Under the pieces are notes generated by a model. It saw only the letters and a program-made list of their open reading frames with translations. It was not told the DNA's origin and did no database searches. Positions 8,280 to 20,258 of a DNA stretch of 31,118 nucleotides are shown here, one piece after another (position 1 is the stretch's first letter; every line of letters starts with the position of its first letter). This DNA is from Clostridia bacterium. Lineage in GTDB: Bacteria; Bacillota_A; Clostridia; RUG12999. The DNA is taken from the NCBI GenBank assembly GCA_017558425.1, contig JAFYVD010000053.1, positions 1 through 31,118 on the forward strand. The letters are read 5' to 3'. Both the position numbers and the translations under genes were made by a program.

Positions 8280-9656
8280 TTACAAAATATCTTCTTTTGG
8301 TTCAACTTGGTTGTCCAGGCACTCGGGGTTTGAAAGAATCTTTTTAAAGCTCTTTAAAACCTGTGCAAAATAGTATCCGTCGCAAATGCGTTCGTCCACC
8401 GAGAAAGAATAGTCCATATATCTTTTTTCCACCACACTGCCTTCCGGCTGAGCCTCGTTCACTTTGTATTTTTTACCAAACGCACAGAACACCGGCACAT
8501 TGCCGAAATCATAAAGATGGTGGTGAATAACGGGAATTCCCAGCGACGCCATAGAGGTGAAGAACATTGAGCCGTGGAATGGGCTGACATCTTCAAGCGC
8601 TGTGGGAAGCAGTCCGAAATAATCAAGAAGTTTGATAAACCAAACTGTAAATTTGAGCACCACACCCGGAATCATCGAAAAGGCTTTTGCCACTAAGTCA
8701 AAAGTGCTTTCTGTCGATTCACCTTTATTTTCGCTGATAATTTCAGCCACTTTGGCATACACTTCTTCCGCCGTTATACCGGGAACAAATTTCATTTTCA
8801 CTGTTGTATCGGGAGACTCTATTGACATTTCTTTTTTCACGGCAAGCGAAATTTCACAGTTGTATCTGGAATAAACTTTTTGACCCGAAAGGAATCTGTT
8901 CACTCTCGGATATTCGGCAACAACCCTTAAATATGCCGCGATAAACACGTGCATAAATCCAAAGCCTTTCAGCCCTTCTTTTCGCTTTTTCGCAATATAT
9001 TCTTCCACTTTTGAAAGCTCCAAGCTGTCTCGGATAAGGTTTTGTGCACCAATTCTGTCCGGCATAAAATACGCCGTCAGCTGAGACATTGGGTCCATGG
9101 TGCGGATTCGTCTGCCTTTTGCTCTGTCGTTCCATTTTATGGTGAAGCCACCATAATCTCTTCTCATTCCAAGTGCCGCAAAATACAGCGTGGCAACTCC
9201 TGCAAAGAAAATAAATGTTTTAATAGCCATTTGCCCGTCTGCAAGATATTCACCCACCAGACCGCACAAATGGAAAATCACGCTGATTCCAAGTGCATAA
9301 ACAAGCAAAACTCCTGATTTTATAACATTCATCATCATAAGAATATAAATCAGTCCGCATATCACTATTGCGCTTCCAGGCAAAATCCCGCCCGACAAAA
9401 GCATAAGAGACAAACTGCCCGCAACAACGGGCAAAGTTGTAACCGAAAATTTCCTTTTGCCCAAAAACAGAACCGCCAACGCAAAAATCAAAGCCGAAAC
9501 GGGCACCCCCGCCGCTCCTGTCATTTTGACAATTCCGTTACTGCCCAACGAATAAAGCATTGTAAAATACTGCACTCCGGCAACCATCGCAAGCAGTGCA
9601 CAAACAAGCGATGCCCACAGAGAAAAACTTTTCTTGGTAATATAATAGGATGACAT
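8280..9656 (-). CDS. Integral-membrane protein with E2-type acyltransferase-like domain
   Basis: A 458-residue protein. The first ~170 residues contain about five or six hydrophobic membrane segments (SLWASLVCALLAMVAGVQYF, VPVSALIFALAVLFLG, LMLLSGGILPGSAIVICGLI and following, VLLVYALGISVIFHLCGLVG, FIFFAGVATLYFAAL). The rest resembles the 2-oxoacid dehydrogenase E2 / chloramphenicol acetyltransferase fold (GFMHVFIAAYLRVVAEYPRV, then a C-terminal SFSVDERICDGYYFAQ). There is no lipoyl or subunit-binding domain. The usual catalytic DHRxxDG reads DERICDG, with Glu at about residue 422 in place of His, so classical acyl transfer is doubtful. GGAGG lies eight bases before the ATG. It starts 18 bp after the alpha/beta hydrolase gene and is co-transcribed with it. 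Role unknown. Confidence 0.75.
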   Translation of the reverse strand: MSSYYITKKSFSLWASLVCALLAMVAGVQYFTMLYSLGSNGIVKMTGAAGVPVSALIFALAVLFLGKRKFSVTTLPVVAGSLSLMLLSGGILPGSAIVICGLIYILMMMNVIKSGVLLVYALGISVIFHLCGLVGEYLADGQMAIKTFIFFAGVATLYFAALGMRRDYGGFTIKWNDRAKGRRIRTMDPMSQLTAYFMPDRIGAQNLIRDSLELSKVEEYIAKKRKEGLKGFGFMHVFIAAYLRVVAEYPRVNRFLSGQKVYSRYNCEISLAVKKEMSIESPDTTVKMKFVPGITAEEVYAKVAEIISENKGESTESTFDLVAKAFSMIPGVVLKFTVWFIKLLDYFGLLPTALEDVSPFHGSMFFTSMASLGIPVIHHHLYDFGNVPVFCAFGKKYKVNEAQPEGSVVEKRYMDYSFSVDERICDGYYFAQVLKSFKKILSNPECLDNQVEPKEDIL

Positions 9657-9674
9657 ATTACATTCCTCCGCTTA

Positions 9675-10400
9675 TCAGGAATTTTCAATTATAAACTCAA
9701 CTATCGGCGTCGGATCTTCAAGTCCGTGCGGATGATGTCCGCAACCTTCTTTACCGATAGCAAGAATTTTTCCGCCATTTTCTTTATAATATTTTTCAAG
9801 AATTTCACCGTTTTCGCTGTACGGCACCACGGTATCGCTGTCCCCATACACCATCAGAACGGGCAGATTATTTTCAAGTAAACCTGCTATATTGTCAATA
9901 GGATGGTCGCGGAAAGTAAGCAGACTGTCCGTTTTCAGTCCATATTCGTCCATAAACGTGCCGATACTGCCGTAAATGGGTTGACCTATACCCATGCCCA
10001 TCGGGCAGCTGAGGAAATTCATCACCGGTGCATCAAGATAAAGCATTGACACAATTTCCGGATAATACTGCGCAAGCCTCAGTGCATGGAGACCGCCGCA
10101 ACTCATACCAACAGGAACACATTTTTCCGAAAGCCCGTATTCTTTTTGCAGAAACTTTGCAAATTCATATTTTGCGTCCTGGTCCGCTTTTCCTCCCCAA
10201 CCGTTGTTGTTGGACAGATAAGCAAGGTGAAAGCCTTTTTCCACAAGAGCAAGTTCCCCATTCGGGAATGCATCGAAATACTCTGTTTTCAGTAGCCATT
10301 TGTTCGTTTTAACATCCTCGGGCGGAAACACCAAAATGGCTTCTCTGCCCAAAAAATCAAAATCTATCCTCTTAAATCCGTTATATGTTGTTTCAATCAT
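9675..10400 (-). CDS. Alpha/beta hydrolase family protein
   Basis: 241 residues with the alpha/beta-hydrolase layout. The nucleophile elbow is VGMSCGG (Ser about 100), followed by strand LYLDAPV. The acid region is VLMVYGDSDTVVP (Asp about 187 or 189) and the histidine cluster is GCGHHPHGLEDP (about 220-230). The fold class is clear but substrate is not: family members include esterases, acylaminoacyl peptidases and carbohydrate esterases. No signal peptide, so cytoplasmic. AAGGA lies nine bases before the ATG. It is first in a two-gene unit with the membrane E2-like protein, under a consensus promoter immediately upstream. Confidence 0.85.
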   Translation of the reverse strand: MIETTYNGFKRIDFDFLGREAILVFPPEDVKTNKWLLKTEYFDAFPNGELALVEKGFHLAYLSNNNGWGGKADQDAKYEFAKFLQKEYGLSEKCVPVGMSCGGLHALRLAQYYPEIVSMLYLDAPVMNFLSCPMGMGIGQPIYGSIGTFMDEYGLKTDSLLTFRDHPIDNIAGLLENNLPVLMVYGDSDTVVPYSENGEILEKYYKENGGKILAIGKEGCGHHPHGLEDPTPIVEFIIENS

Positions 10401-10429
10401 AATATCAGTCCTTAAAATTAATCACAATT

Positions 10430-10458
10430 ATTATACAACAAATTTCGACAAAAATCAA
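10430..10458 (-). promoter_or_regulatory. Sigma-A promoter of the hydrolase / E2-like operon
   Basis: On the minus strand TTGATT (10458-10453) and TATAAT (10435-10430) are separated by 17 bases, 30 bp upstream of the hydrolase ATG. The -35 box overlaps the foot and U tail of the terminator of the preceding beta-galactosidase unit. Confidence 0.75.
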
Positions 10459-10486
10459 GGGGCTATGCTTCGCGTCATAGCCCCTT
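10450..10486 (-). terminator. Terminator of the beta-galactosidase operon
   Basis: On the minus strand an 11-bp stem, AAGGGGCTATG with CATAGCCCCTT around an eight-base loop, is followed by GATTTTTG. It begins about 15 bp after the beta-galactosidase stop codon. Confidence 0.9.
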
Positions 10487-10501
10487 TGTCCATTATCTGT
10501 C

Positions 10502-14505
<4,004 letters not shown>

Positions 14506-14531
<26 letters not shown>

Positions 14532-15357
14532 AAATTTTCTCCTTTTTCATAGCCCGTTTTGGCGTTATCCCATAAGCCTGCCTGTATTTTTTTATAAAAT
14601 ACGACGTACTTGCAAACCCCGTCGCATCGCTGACTTCGGTGATACTCATACTGTGTTCCTCCAGCATCTGTCTTGCCCTCTCAAGTCTGTAGGAACACAG
14701 ATAGTTGCTGAATGTGGTGCCAAAACATTTTTTGAATTTTCTGCAAAAGCTACTTTGGTCAATATAGAAATATTCTGCGCAATCTCCCGAAGTAATCTGG
14801 TCGGAAAACTTGCCTTTAATATACTTGAAAATGGCAAGTGCAAATTTCCCGTCCGACGAATCTGCAACCTCCTCCAGCAGATTGGTGGAAATAATCTCAC
14901 CGAAAATTCTATAAAGCTCGCCGATTGCCGAATAGCTACGCCCCTTTTTTTCTCCACCGAAAAGTGCGGCAATATTTTTCACACTTTCGGCTATCACAGA
15001 GTTTCTGATAATAGGCGGAAGCTTTTTACTTCCTTCCGCAACCGCAGTTGCTTCCTCACGGTCACCCAGTAGCTTTCCGTCAAAGCAAATGCAGTAATAT
15101 GCAAATTTCCCTTTCATAACACAAATTCTGTGCGAAACCATCGGCGATACAAACACCGAATCTCCGCTTTTTGCAACATATTTTTTGCCGTCAATAAAAA
15201 TTTCTGCCTGCCCCTCCGTTATATGAATAATCTCAATTTCCTCATGGAAATGAAGCAGGGTAATTTGCGAATTTTCTTCAAAAACCGTTGCGGGCGAAAT
15301 TGCATAATATGCCAACGGAATTTCTTTGTATCTCACCTTGAATTTATTGTTCAGCAT
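14506..15357 (-). CDS. AraC family transcriptional regulator (cupin sensor)
   Basis: 283 residues. N-terminal cupin sensor: LLHFHEEIEIIHITEGQAEI, then KSGDSVFVSPMVSHRI. C-terminal AraC DNA-binding domain: YFYIDQSSFCRKFKKCFGTT, SMSITEVSDATGFASTSYF, and signature QAYGITPKRAMK. It is the first gene of a unit with glycerate kinase and beta-galactosidase, and divergent from the TIM-barrel/epimerase operon, so it is placed to control both. The ribosome binding site is weak (GGTGACG before the ATG), which suggests low expression. The last 26 bases overlap the kinase gene. Paralogous in layout to the regulator at 5062 but clearly different in sequence. Confidence 0.92.
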
Positions 15358-15382
15358 TTTTCGTCACCGTCAATAGAGTTAT

Positions 15383-15431
15383 ATTTTTTATCAATACAGA
15401 TATAGATTTTTTATACAATGTATATTATAAT
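15383..15431 (+). promoter_or_regulatory. Divergent regulatory region: direct repeat, palindrome, candidate -10
   Basis: ATTTTTTATCAAT (15383-15395) recurs as ATTTTTTATACAAT (15406-15419), 23 bp apart. It is followed by the perfect palindrome TATACA-A-TGTATA (15412-15424) and TATAAT (15426-15431), 38 bp before the TIM-barrel ATG. No good -35 is present, as expected if an activator is needed. The stretch is very AT-rich, so chance repeats are possible. Confidence 0.35.
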
Positions 15432-15468
15432 ATAAATAAATTACATAGTCAATAAGGAGTTGTATAAA

Positions 15469-16887
15469 ATGAAATCACCCATAGTACCTATGGACAGACG
15501 CTGGAAAATCATTTGTCCTTCATACACAGGCACATTTAAAAAAGCTGCCGCAATTGTCAATGAGGTTATAAGTGCGGACGTGCACTATATCCCCGAAGTT
15601 GTTACCGCCGCAGAAGACAAAAACTGCAATCTGGTGGTAATCGGTGCACCCGATAACGAGCTTGTTTTCTCTCTGTTGGGTGAAAAACCTGCAGAAGACG
15701 GCTATATCGTAAAAGTATTCGACAACCCGTTTGCAGAAGGCAGAAAGGTTGCCGTTATCACAGGCTATGGTCCTGCTGAAATTCTCTATGCGGCGGCTGA
15801 TTTTGCAGATGATTACAAAGCACTTGCAAGAAGAAGTGATCGTTGCCCTATGTTCCAGGCGTTCAACCACCCTTCTTATCACAACACTCACCCCGACTAT
15901 TACATAAACACCGTTCCTTTCGTAAAAAGACGCGGTATCTGGACTTGGGGACATTCCATTTACGATTACAAAAAATTCTTTGACAATATGGCAAGAATCA
16001 AACTGAACAGAGTTACAATCTGGAACGATTTTGTGCCTCTTAATATGGAAGATGTTATTGATTACGCTCATTCTCTTGGAATTTCCGTTGTACTCGGTTT
16101 CTCCTGGGGTTGGCGTACCGAAATTGACATTTCGGATATGAACAACCTGCCTGCATGGTCCGATTCTGTTGTTAAAAACTATCAGGAAAACTATGCACAT
16201 CTTAACCACGACGGAATTTATTTCCAGACATTTACAGAAACTACAAAAAGCAACTTAAACGGCAAAAGCATTGCCGAAACTGCAGTTGAATGGACCAACT
16301 CCATAGGCAGCCGACTGCTCGAGCTTTATCCCAACCTTGAAATTCAGTTTGGTCTGCACGCAACATCTGTTCGCGATTCTCTCGACGCCATCGCTAAAGT
16401 TGACCCGAGAATCAGCATAATCTGGGAAGACTGCGGTGCTTTCCCCTGGCATTATGTTGCAAGCGAAACGGGCGATTTTGCCGAAACTGAAGAATTCACC
16501 AAAAAAATTGCTAACCTTCGCGGCGGCAAAGCTGTCGGTGGTGTATTCAAAGGTCAGGTTTGTCTTGACTGGACAGATTTTGAGCATCAGACAGGCCCCT
16601 TCATTATGGGTGAAAACCCCGAACGTGCCGATGTCCGCAGAGATCTGGGCAGAAAAATTGTTAAACAGAATCAGAGCTGGTGGTTTGAAAATGCAGATTG
16701 TGTTGCAAAAATCGTTCAGATTATGGGTGCGGACAGCGACCTTTCCGACCTGTTCGAAGACGGACTTTTAGAAGAACATATCTGGTTCACCGCCGCACTC
16801 TATGCTGAGATTTTGTGGACGGGCGGAAAAGATACCACTCGCTCCATTCAAAAGGTTTCGGAACGCGGAAATGTAGTTTTTGCATAA
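15469..16887 (+). CDS. Putative glycoside hydrolase: GH20-like N-domain plus TIM barrel, family not recognised
   Basis: 472 residues from the ATG at 15469. The frame also offers a TTG at 15460, but that directly abuts the AAGGAG site, while the ATG has nine-base spacing. Residues about 1-120 look like the alpha/beta accessory domain found before catalytic barrels in GH20, GH67 and GH84 enzymes (LVVIGAPDNELVFSLLGEKP, GYGPAEILYAAADFADDY). From about 150 a TIM barrel is suggested by KRRGIWTWGHSIYDYKKF, RVTIWNDFVPL, ISVVLGFSWGWRTEI, YFQTFTETTKS, LEIQFGLHATSV and ISIIWEDCGAFPWHY. Catalytic acids cannot be assigned; E/D in TFTETTK and WEDCG are candidates. No signal peptide. It is followed 16 bp later by the sugar 2-epimerase in the same operon. 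I do not recognise a CAZy family. Confidence 0.7.
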   Translation: MKSPIVPMDRRWKIICPSYTGTFKKAAAIVNEVISADVHYIPEVVTAAEDKNCNLVVIGAPDNELVFSLLGEKPAEDGYIVKVFDNPFAEGRKVAVITGYGPAEILYAAADFADDYKALARRSDRCPMFQAFNHPSYHNTHPDYYINTVPFVKRRGIWTWGHSIYDYKKFFDNMARIKLNRVTIWNDFVPLNMEDVIDYAHSLGISVVLGFSWGWRTEIDISDMNNLPAWSDSVVKNYQENYAHLNHDGIYFQTFTETTKSNLNGKSIAETAVEWTNSIGSRLLELYPNLEIQFGLHATSVRDSLDAIAKVDPRISIIWEDCGAFPWHYVASETGDFAETEEFTKKIANLRGGKAVGGVFKGQVCLDWTDFEHQTGPFIMGENPERADVRRDLGRKIVKQNQSWWFENADCVAKIVQIMGADSDLSDLFEDGLLEEHIWFTAALYAEILWTGGKDTTRSIQKVSERGNVVFA

Positions 16888-16903
16888 TAAAGGAGTGAAA
16901 AAG

Positions 16904-18103
16904 ATGAACTTTAATGAAATGAAAAATTTCTATCACGACCATCTTATGGACGTGATGGATTTCTGGATGAAAAGTGACCTTGTAGACAAAAAATACGGCG
17001 GTTGCATCACTTGTATCGACCGCGAAGGCAGAAGTTATAACAACGAAAAATCGGGTTGGTTTCAGGGCAGATGCCTTTGGACATTCTCTGCACTCTGTAA
17101 AAAATACGGCATTAACGACGGATGGATGCAGGCGGCTCAGGCGGCAAAAGATTTTCTTGAAAAATACTGCACCGACACCGACGGCAGAATGTATTTCACT
17201 CTCGCTCAGGACGGTACTCCAATCAGAAAAAGAAGATATTTTTATTCCGAAAGCTTTTTTGTAATTTCAATGGCGGAATATGGCAGCCTGATGAATGATA
17301 AGGCCGCACTCGACGCTGCCGAAAAATGCTATCAGATGATGATAGACATTTACAAAGATGCTTCGTCCGACCCCTTTAAAATTACTCCCAAAGCATATTC
17401 AAACGACTGTGCGGCAGCTGTACCAATGGTGCTTTTCAGTTGTTCACAGATTCTGGGCAGATGCATCCCCGAAAAGGCAGAATATTACTCAAAAATCACT
17501 CGTGAAATAATTGACAATATGCTCCGTCTCCATTATGACAAAGACAGAAACCGCATCCGTGAAACAGTGAAAGCTGACGGTGGATTTATTGATTCTCCTG
17601 CGGGTAGATTGATAAACCCCGGCCATTCCTGCGAAAACGCATGGTTTATGATGAACTATGCCGTAAGCGTCAAAGACAAAGAGCTTCTCAAAACAGCTCT
17701 TGACATTCTTGACGGTGCACTTGAAGAAGGACTTGACAAGCAGTACGGCGGTATTATCTATTTCAGCGATATCGACGGTCGTCCCTGCGACCCGCTCGAA
17801 TGGGATATGAAACTGTGGTGGGTACACTGCGAAGCCCTTATCGGCACAATTTACGCTTATGCACTCACAAAAGATGAAAAATATTTAAAACAGTTTGAAT
17901 CACTGCACGAATATACCTTCTCCCACTTCCCCGACAAACAGTTCGGCGAATGGTACGGCTATCTCCATCGTGACGGAACAGTTTCTCACACACAGAAAGG
18001 TTCTATGTGGAAAGGTCCTTACCACCTGCCACGCGCACTGATGACCATCGAAAGAATTTTCGAAGCCATAGAAAATGGCGAAACCGATTTCTGCATACTG
18101 TAA
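16904..18103 (+). CDS. AGE-family sugar 2-epimerase (N-acylglucosamine / cellobiose 2-epimerase-like)
   Basis: 399 residues from the ATG at 16904, preceded by AAAGGAGTGAAAAAG. The frame runs back to a TTG at 16880 that overlaps the previous gene and lacks a site. The (alpha/alpha)6-barrel signatures are clear: YGGCITCIDREGRSYNNEKS (about 31-50), WFQGRCLWTFS, GHSCENAWF (His 241), WWVHCEALIG (His 308) and EWYGYLHRDGTVSHTQKGSM running into WKGPYHLPRAL (His 374). The family inverts C2 of N-acylglucosamine, of mannose/glucose residues or of cellobiose-type disaccharides by a His-based proton transfer. Which substrate applies cannot be told; the family context of intracellular glycosidases favours a disaccharide or a hexose. 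Cytoplasmic. It is second in the operon and followed by a strong terminator. Confidence 0.9.
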   Translation: MNFNEMKNFYHDHLMDVMDFWMKSDLVDKKYGGCITCIDREGRSYNNEKSGWFQGRCLWTFSALCKKYGINDGWMQAAQAAKDFLEKYCTDTDGRMYFTLAQDGTPIRKRRYFYSESFFVISMAEYGSLMNDKAALDAAEKCYQMMIDIYKDASSDPFKITPKAYSNDCAAAVPMVLFSCSQILGRCIPEKAEYYSKITREIIDNMLRLHYDKDRNRIRETVKADGGFIDSPAGRLINPGHSCENAWFMMNYAVSVKDKELLKTALDILDGALEEGLDKQYGGIIYFSDIDGRPCDPLEWDMKLWWVHCEALIGTIYAYALTKDEKYLKQFESLHEYTFSHFPDKQFGEWYGYLHRDGTVSHTQKGSMWKGPYHLPRALMTIERIFEAIENGETDFCIL

Positions 18104-18107
18104 TACA

Positions 18108-18138
18108 AAAAGGCTGATGGATTTTCCATCAGCCTTTT
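18108..18138. terminator. Bidirectional terminator between epimerase and walJ
   Basis: A 14-bp stem, AAAAGGCTGATGGA with TCCATCAGCCTTTT, closes a three-base TTT loop. It separates the convergent epimerase and metallo-hydrolase genes and has A/T-rich flanks on both sides. Confidence 0.92.
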
Positions 18139-18167
18139 CAATTGCCCCACCAGACTCCATCAACATC

Positions 18168-18938
18168 CTAAATTTCATATATTTCACTCACCGAGTGTCT
18201 TTTTGCCACATCAAGAAGCACATCTTTCCCCACTTCAAATCCGCCTTCCGTCAGGCAGTCTGCCACGGTTTTGCGGGCAAGCTCGGGAGTATTGTTGGTA
18301 TTGCTGAGATGCCCCAAAACAAATCTTTTTGTTCCCGTTCGTGCAAGAGCCGCAACAAGCGATGCACACTGGTCGTTGGACATATGTCCTTCGCTGCTTA
18401 ATATTCGCTGTTTCAGGTAAAAGGGATAAGGTCCGTTTTTCAGCATTTCCAGATTATGATTCGCCTCAATAAAAACAAAATCGCTTCCCCTGATGGCTTC
18501 TGCCACAGAAGCATCAATTTTGCCCATATCTGTTGCAACAGAAAGCTTTTTTCCACCACATTCAAAAGCAAACCCCATAGGCTGAACCGCATCATGAGGA
18601 ATGGCAAAAGGCGTCACCGAAACATCGCCAATTTCAAAAACTCTTCCCGATTCCACCGCAACAGCCTCACCACAGGATATATTTTCAAGCGTTTTTTCGC
18701 CCGAATAGACTTTGCAACCAAATTTATTTGAAAAAACCCGAATTCCGCAAACATGGTCGGCATGCTCGTGCGTCACCAAAATAGCATCAATTTCCTCGGG
18801 TGAAACTCCGATAAACTGCAAAGAATCAGCCACTCTTTTGCAGCTGATTCCGCAGTCTATAAGAATTTTTGTTTTTTTATGTTCAAGGTATAGCACATTT
18901 CCGCTGCTACCGCTGACAAGAGAACAAAACCGTGTCAT
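18168..18938 (-). CDS. walJ: MBL-fold metallo-hydrolase, WalJ/YycJ family
   Basis: 256 residues. The N-terminus MTRFCSLVSGSSGNVLYLEH and the metal-binding motif VTHEHADHVCG (HEHADH at about 57-62) are typical of the WalJ/YycJ metallo-beta-lactamase-fold family. Further metal positions are suggested by IPHDAVQPMG, TDMGK, EANHNLEM and VLGHLSNTNN. WalJ proteins are linked to coordination of replication and cell-wall synthesis or to exonuclease activity in Bacillus and Streptococcus. Here the gene is not beside walKR but overlaps the end of murA by 4 bp (ATGA). It is thus translationally coupled to a peptidoglycan gene and is the last gene before the terminator. Cytoplasmic. Confidence 0.87.
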   Translation of the reverse strand: MTRFCSLVSGSSGNVLYLEHKKTKILIDCGISCKRVADSLQFIGVSPEEIDAILVTHEHADHVCGIRVFSNKFGCKVYSGEKTLENISCGEAVAVESGRVFEIGDVSVTPFAIPHDAVQPMGFAFECGGKKLSVATDMGKIDASVAEAIRGSDFVFIEANHNLEMLKNGPYPFYLKQRILSSEGHMSNDQCASLVAALARTGTKRFVLGHLSNTNNTPELARKTVADCLTEGGFEVGKDVLLDVAKRHSVSEIYEI

Positions 18939-20194
18939 TTCTGTACCTCAACACGCTCTATATCAGCACCAAGTTTTTTCAGCTTGTCCTCAAAATATTC
19001 ATATCCTCTGTCGATATATTTTATATCGTGAACAATGGTTTCTCCCTTTGCCGCAAGCGCCGACAGAACCATAGCTGCACCTGCACGCAGGTCAGTTGCC
19101 TTCACTTTGGAGCCTTCATACGCAGGAACTCCCTGAATTACCGCCGTTCTGCCCGTAACAATGATGTTTGCGCCAAGTCTGCGAAGCTCATCAACGTACT
19201 GGAATCTGTTTTCCCACACATTTTCGTTCACAATGCTTGTACCAACAGCAAGCGCCAAAAGCGCTACAATAATGGGCTGTAAATCTGTTGGGAACCCGGG
19301 ATAGGGCATTGTTTTAACATTTGTATGCTTTATAATTTCAGGCCCGATAACTCGAATACTTTCGTCATCCTCAATAATCTGTGCGCCCATTTCAATAAGT
19401 TTTGCAACAATTGCCTCCATGTGCTTGGGAATAACCCCTTCAACCGTAACATCGCCGCCCGTGATAACCGACGCCATCATAAAAGTACCAACTTCAATCT
19501 GGTCGGGAATCAGCGAGTATGTGCCCCCGTGAAGCTCTTTCACGCCGCGGATTTTAATGGTGTCTGTTCCGGCACCTTTAATGTCTGCACCCATAGAGTT
19601 GAGGAAGTTCGCCACATCAACTATATGCGGTTCTTTTGCCGCATTTTCAATGGTTGTAATACCCTCTGCAAGAACTGCCGCAATCATAATATTCATGGTT
19701 GCGCCAACGCTCACCTGGTCAAGATAAATGCTTGTACCGATAAGCCTCTGTGCGTGGGCTTCAAAGCTGTCACTTACGTTAACTTCCGCACCCAATTTTT
19801 TAAACCCTTTAATATGCAAATCGATGGGACGTTCGCCAAAGTTGCAGCCGCCCGGCAAACTTACGTCCGCCCTTTTGAATCTGCCGAGAAGAGCACCCAC
19901 AAGGTAGTATGATGCCCTCATTCTCTGAACAATTTCATCGGTTGCTTTATATGTAGTTATATTTGTATTATCAATTTCAACAGTATGGTTATCAATACGG
20001 GAAATTTTCGAGCCAAGCTTAGCAAGAATTTCAAGTATATAATTAACATCTGCTATATCAGGCAAATTTTCTATTCTGCACACGCCGTTAATAAGAATAG
20101 ATGCAGGAACAATGGCAACAGCCGCGTTTTTCGCACCGCTGATATGCACTTTTCCCTGCAGTTTGTTGCCGCCTTTTATTTTAAAAGCTTCCAA
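18935..20194 (-). CDS. murA: UDP-N-acetylglucosamine 1-carboxyvinyltransferase
   Basis: First committed step of peptidoglycan synthesis: transfer of enolpyruvate from PEP to UDP-GlcNAc in the cytoplasm. The sequence has the expected GGNKLQGKVHISGAKNAAVA start, the PEP-binding Cys in LPGGCNFGERPID (Cys 117; E. coli Cys 115), LIPDQIEVGTFM, PGFPTDLQPI, ENVWENRFQYVDELRRLGA and DLRAGAAMVLSALAA. The GTG at 20203 lies within its own GGAG site, so I prefer the TTG at 20194, eight bases downstream of GGAG. This gives 419 residues beginning MEAFKIKGGN, the same length as E. coli MurA. The TTG at 20197 is the other option. The promoter is just upstream and walJ follows with 4-bp overlap. Confidence 0.96.
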   Translation of the reverse strand: MEAFKIKGGNKLQGKVHISGAKNAAVAIVPASILINGVCRIENLPDIADVNYILEILAKLGSKISRIDNHTVEIDNTNITTYKATDEIVQRMRASYYLVGALLGRFKRADVSLPGGCNFGERPIDLHIKGFKKLGAEVNVSDSFEAHAQRLIGTSIYLDQVSVGATMNIMIAAVLAEGITTIENAAKEPHIVDVANFLNSMGADIKGAGTDTIKIRGVKELHGGTYSLIPDQIEVGTFMMASVITGGDVTVEGVIPKHMEAIVAKLIEMGAQIIEDDESIRVIGPEIIKHTNVKTMPYPGFPTDLQPIIVALLALAVGTSIVNENVWENRFQYVDELRRLGANIIVTGRTAVIQGVPAYEGSKVKATDLRAGAAMVLSALAAKGETIVHDIKYIDRGYEYFEDKLKKLGADIERVEVQK

Positions 20195-20226
20195 CAATCT
20201 CACTCCAATTAAATATTATTATGAAT

Positions 20227-20256
20227 ATTATATCATAAAAACTACCTATATGTAAA
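20227..20256 (-). promoter_or_regulatory. Sigma-A promoter of murA-walJ
   Basis: On the minus strand TTTACA (20256-20251) and TATAAT (20232-20227) are separated by 18 bases. The -35 box begins two bases after the stop codon of the upstream HAD gene. This gives murA-walJ transcription independent of the upstream gene block. Confidence 0.8.
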
Positions 20257-20258
20257 CA

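Noticed and set aside
15460..15471. TTG at 15460 as start of the TIM-barrel protein
   Set aside because: It immediately follows AAGGAG with no spacer; ATG 15469 has a normal nine-base spacing.
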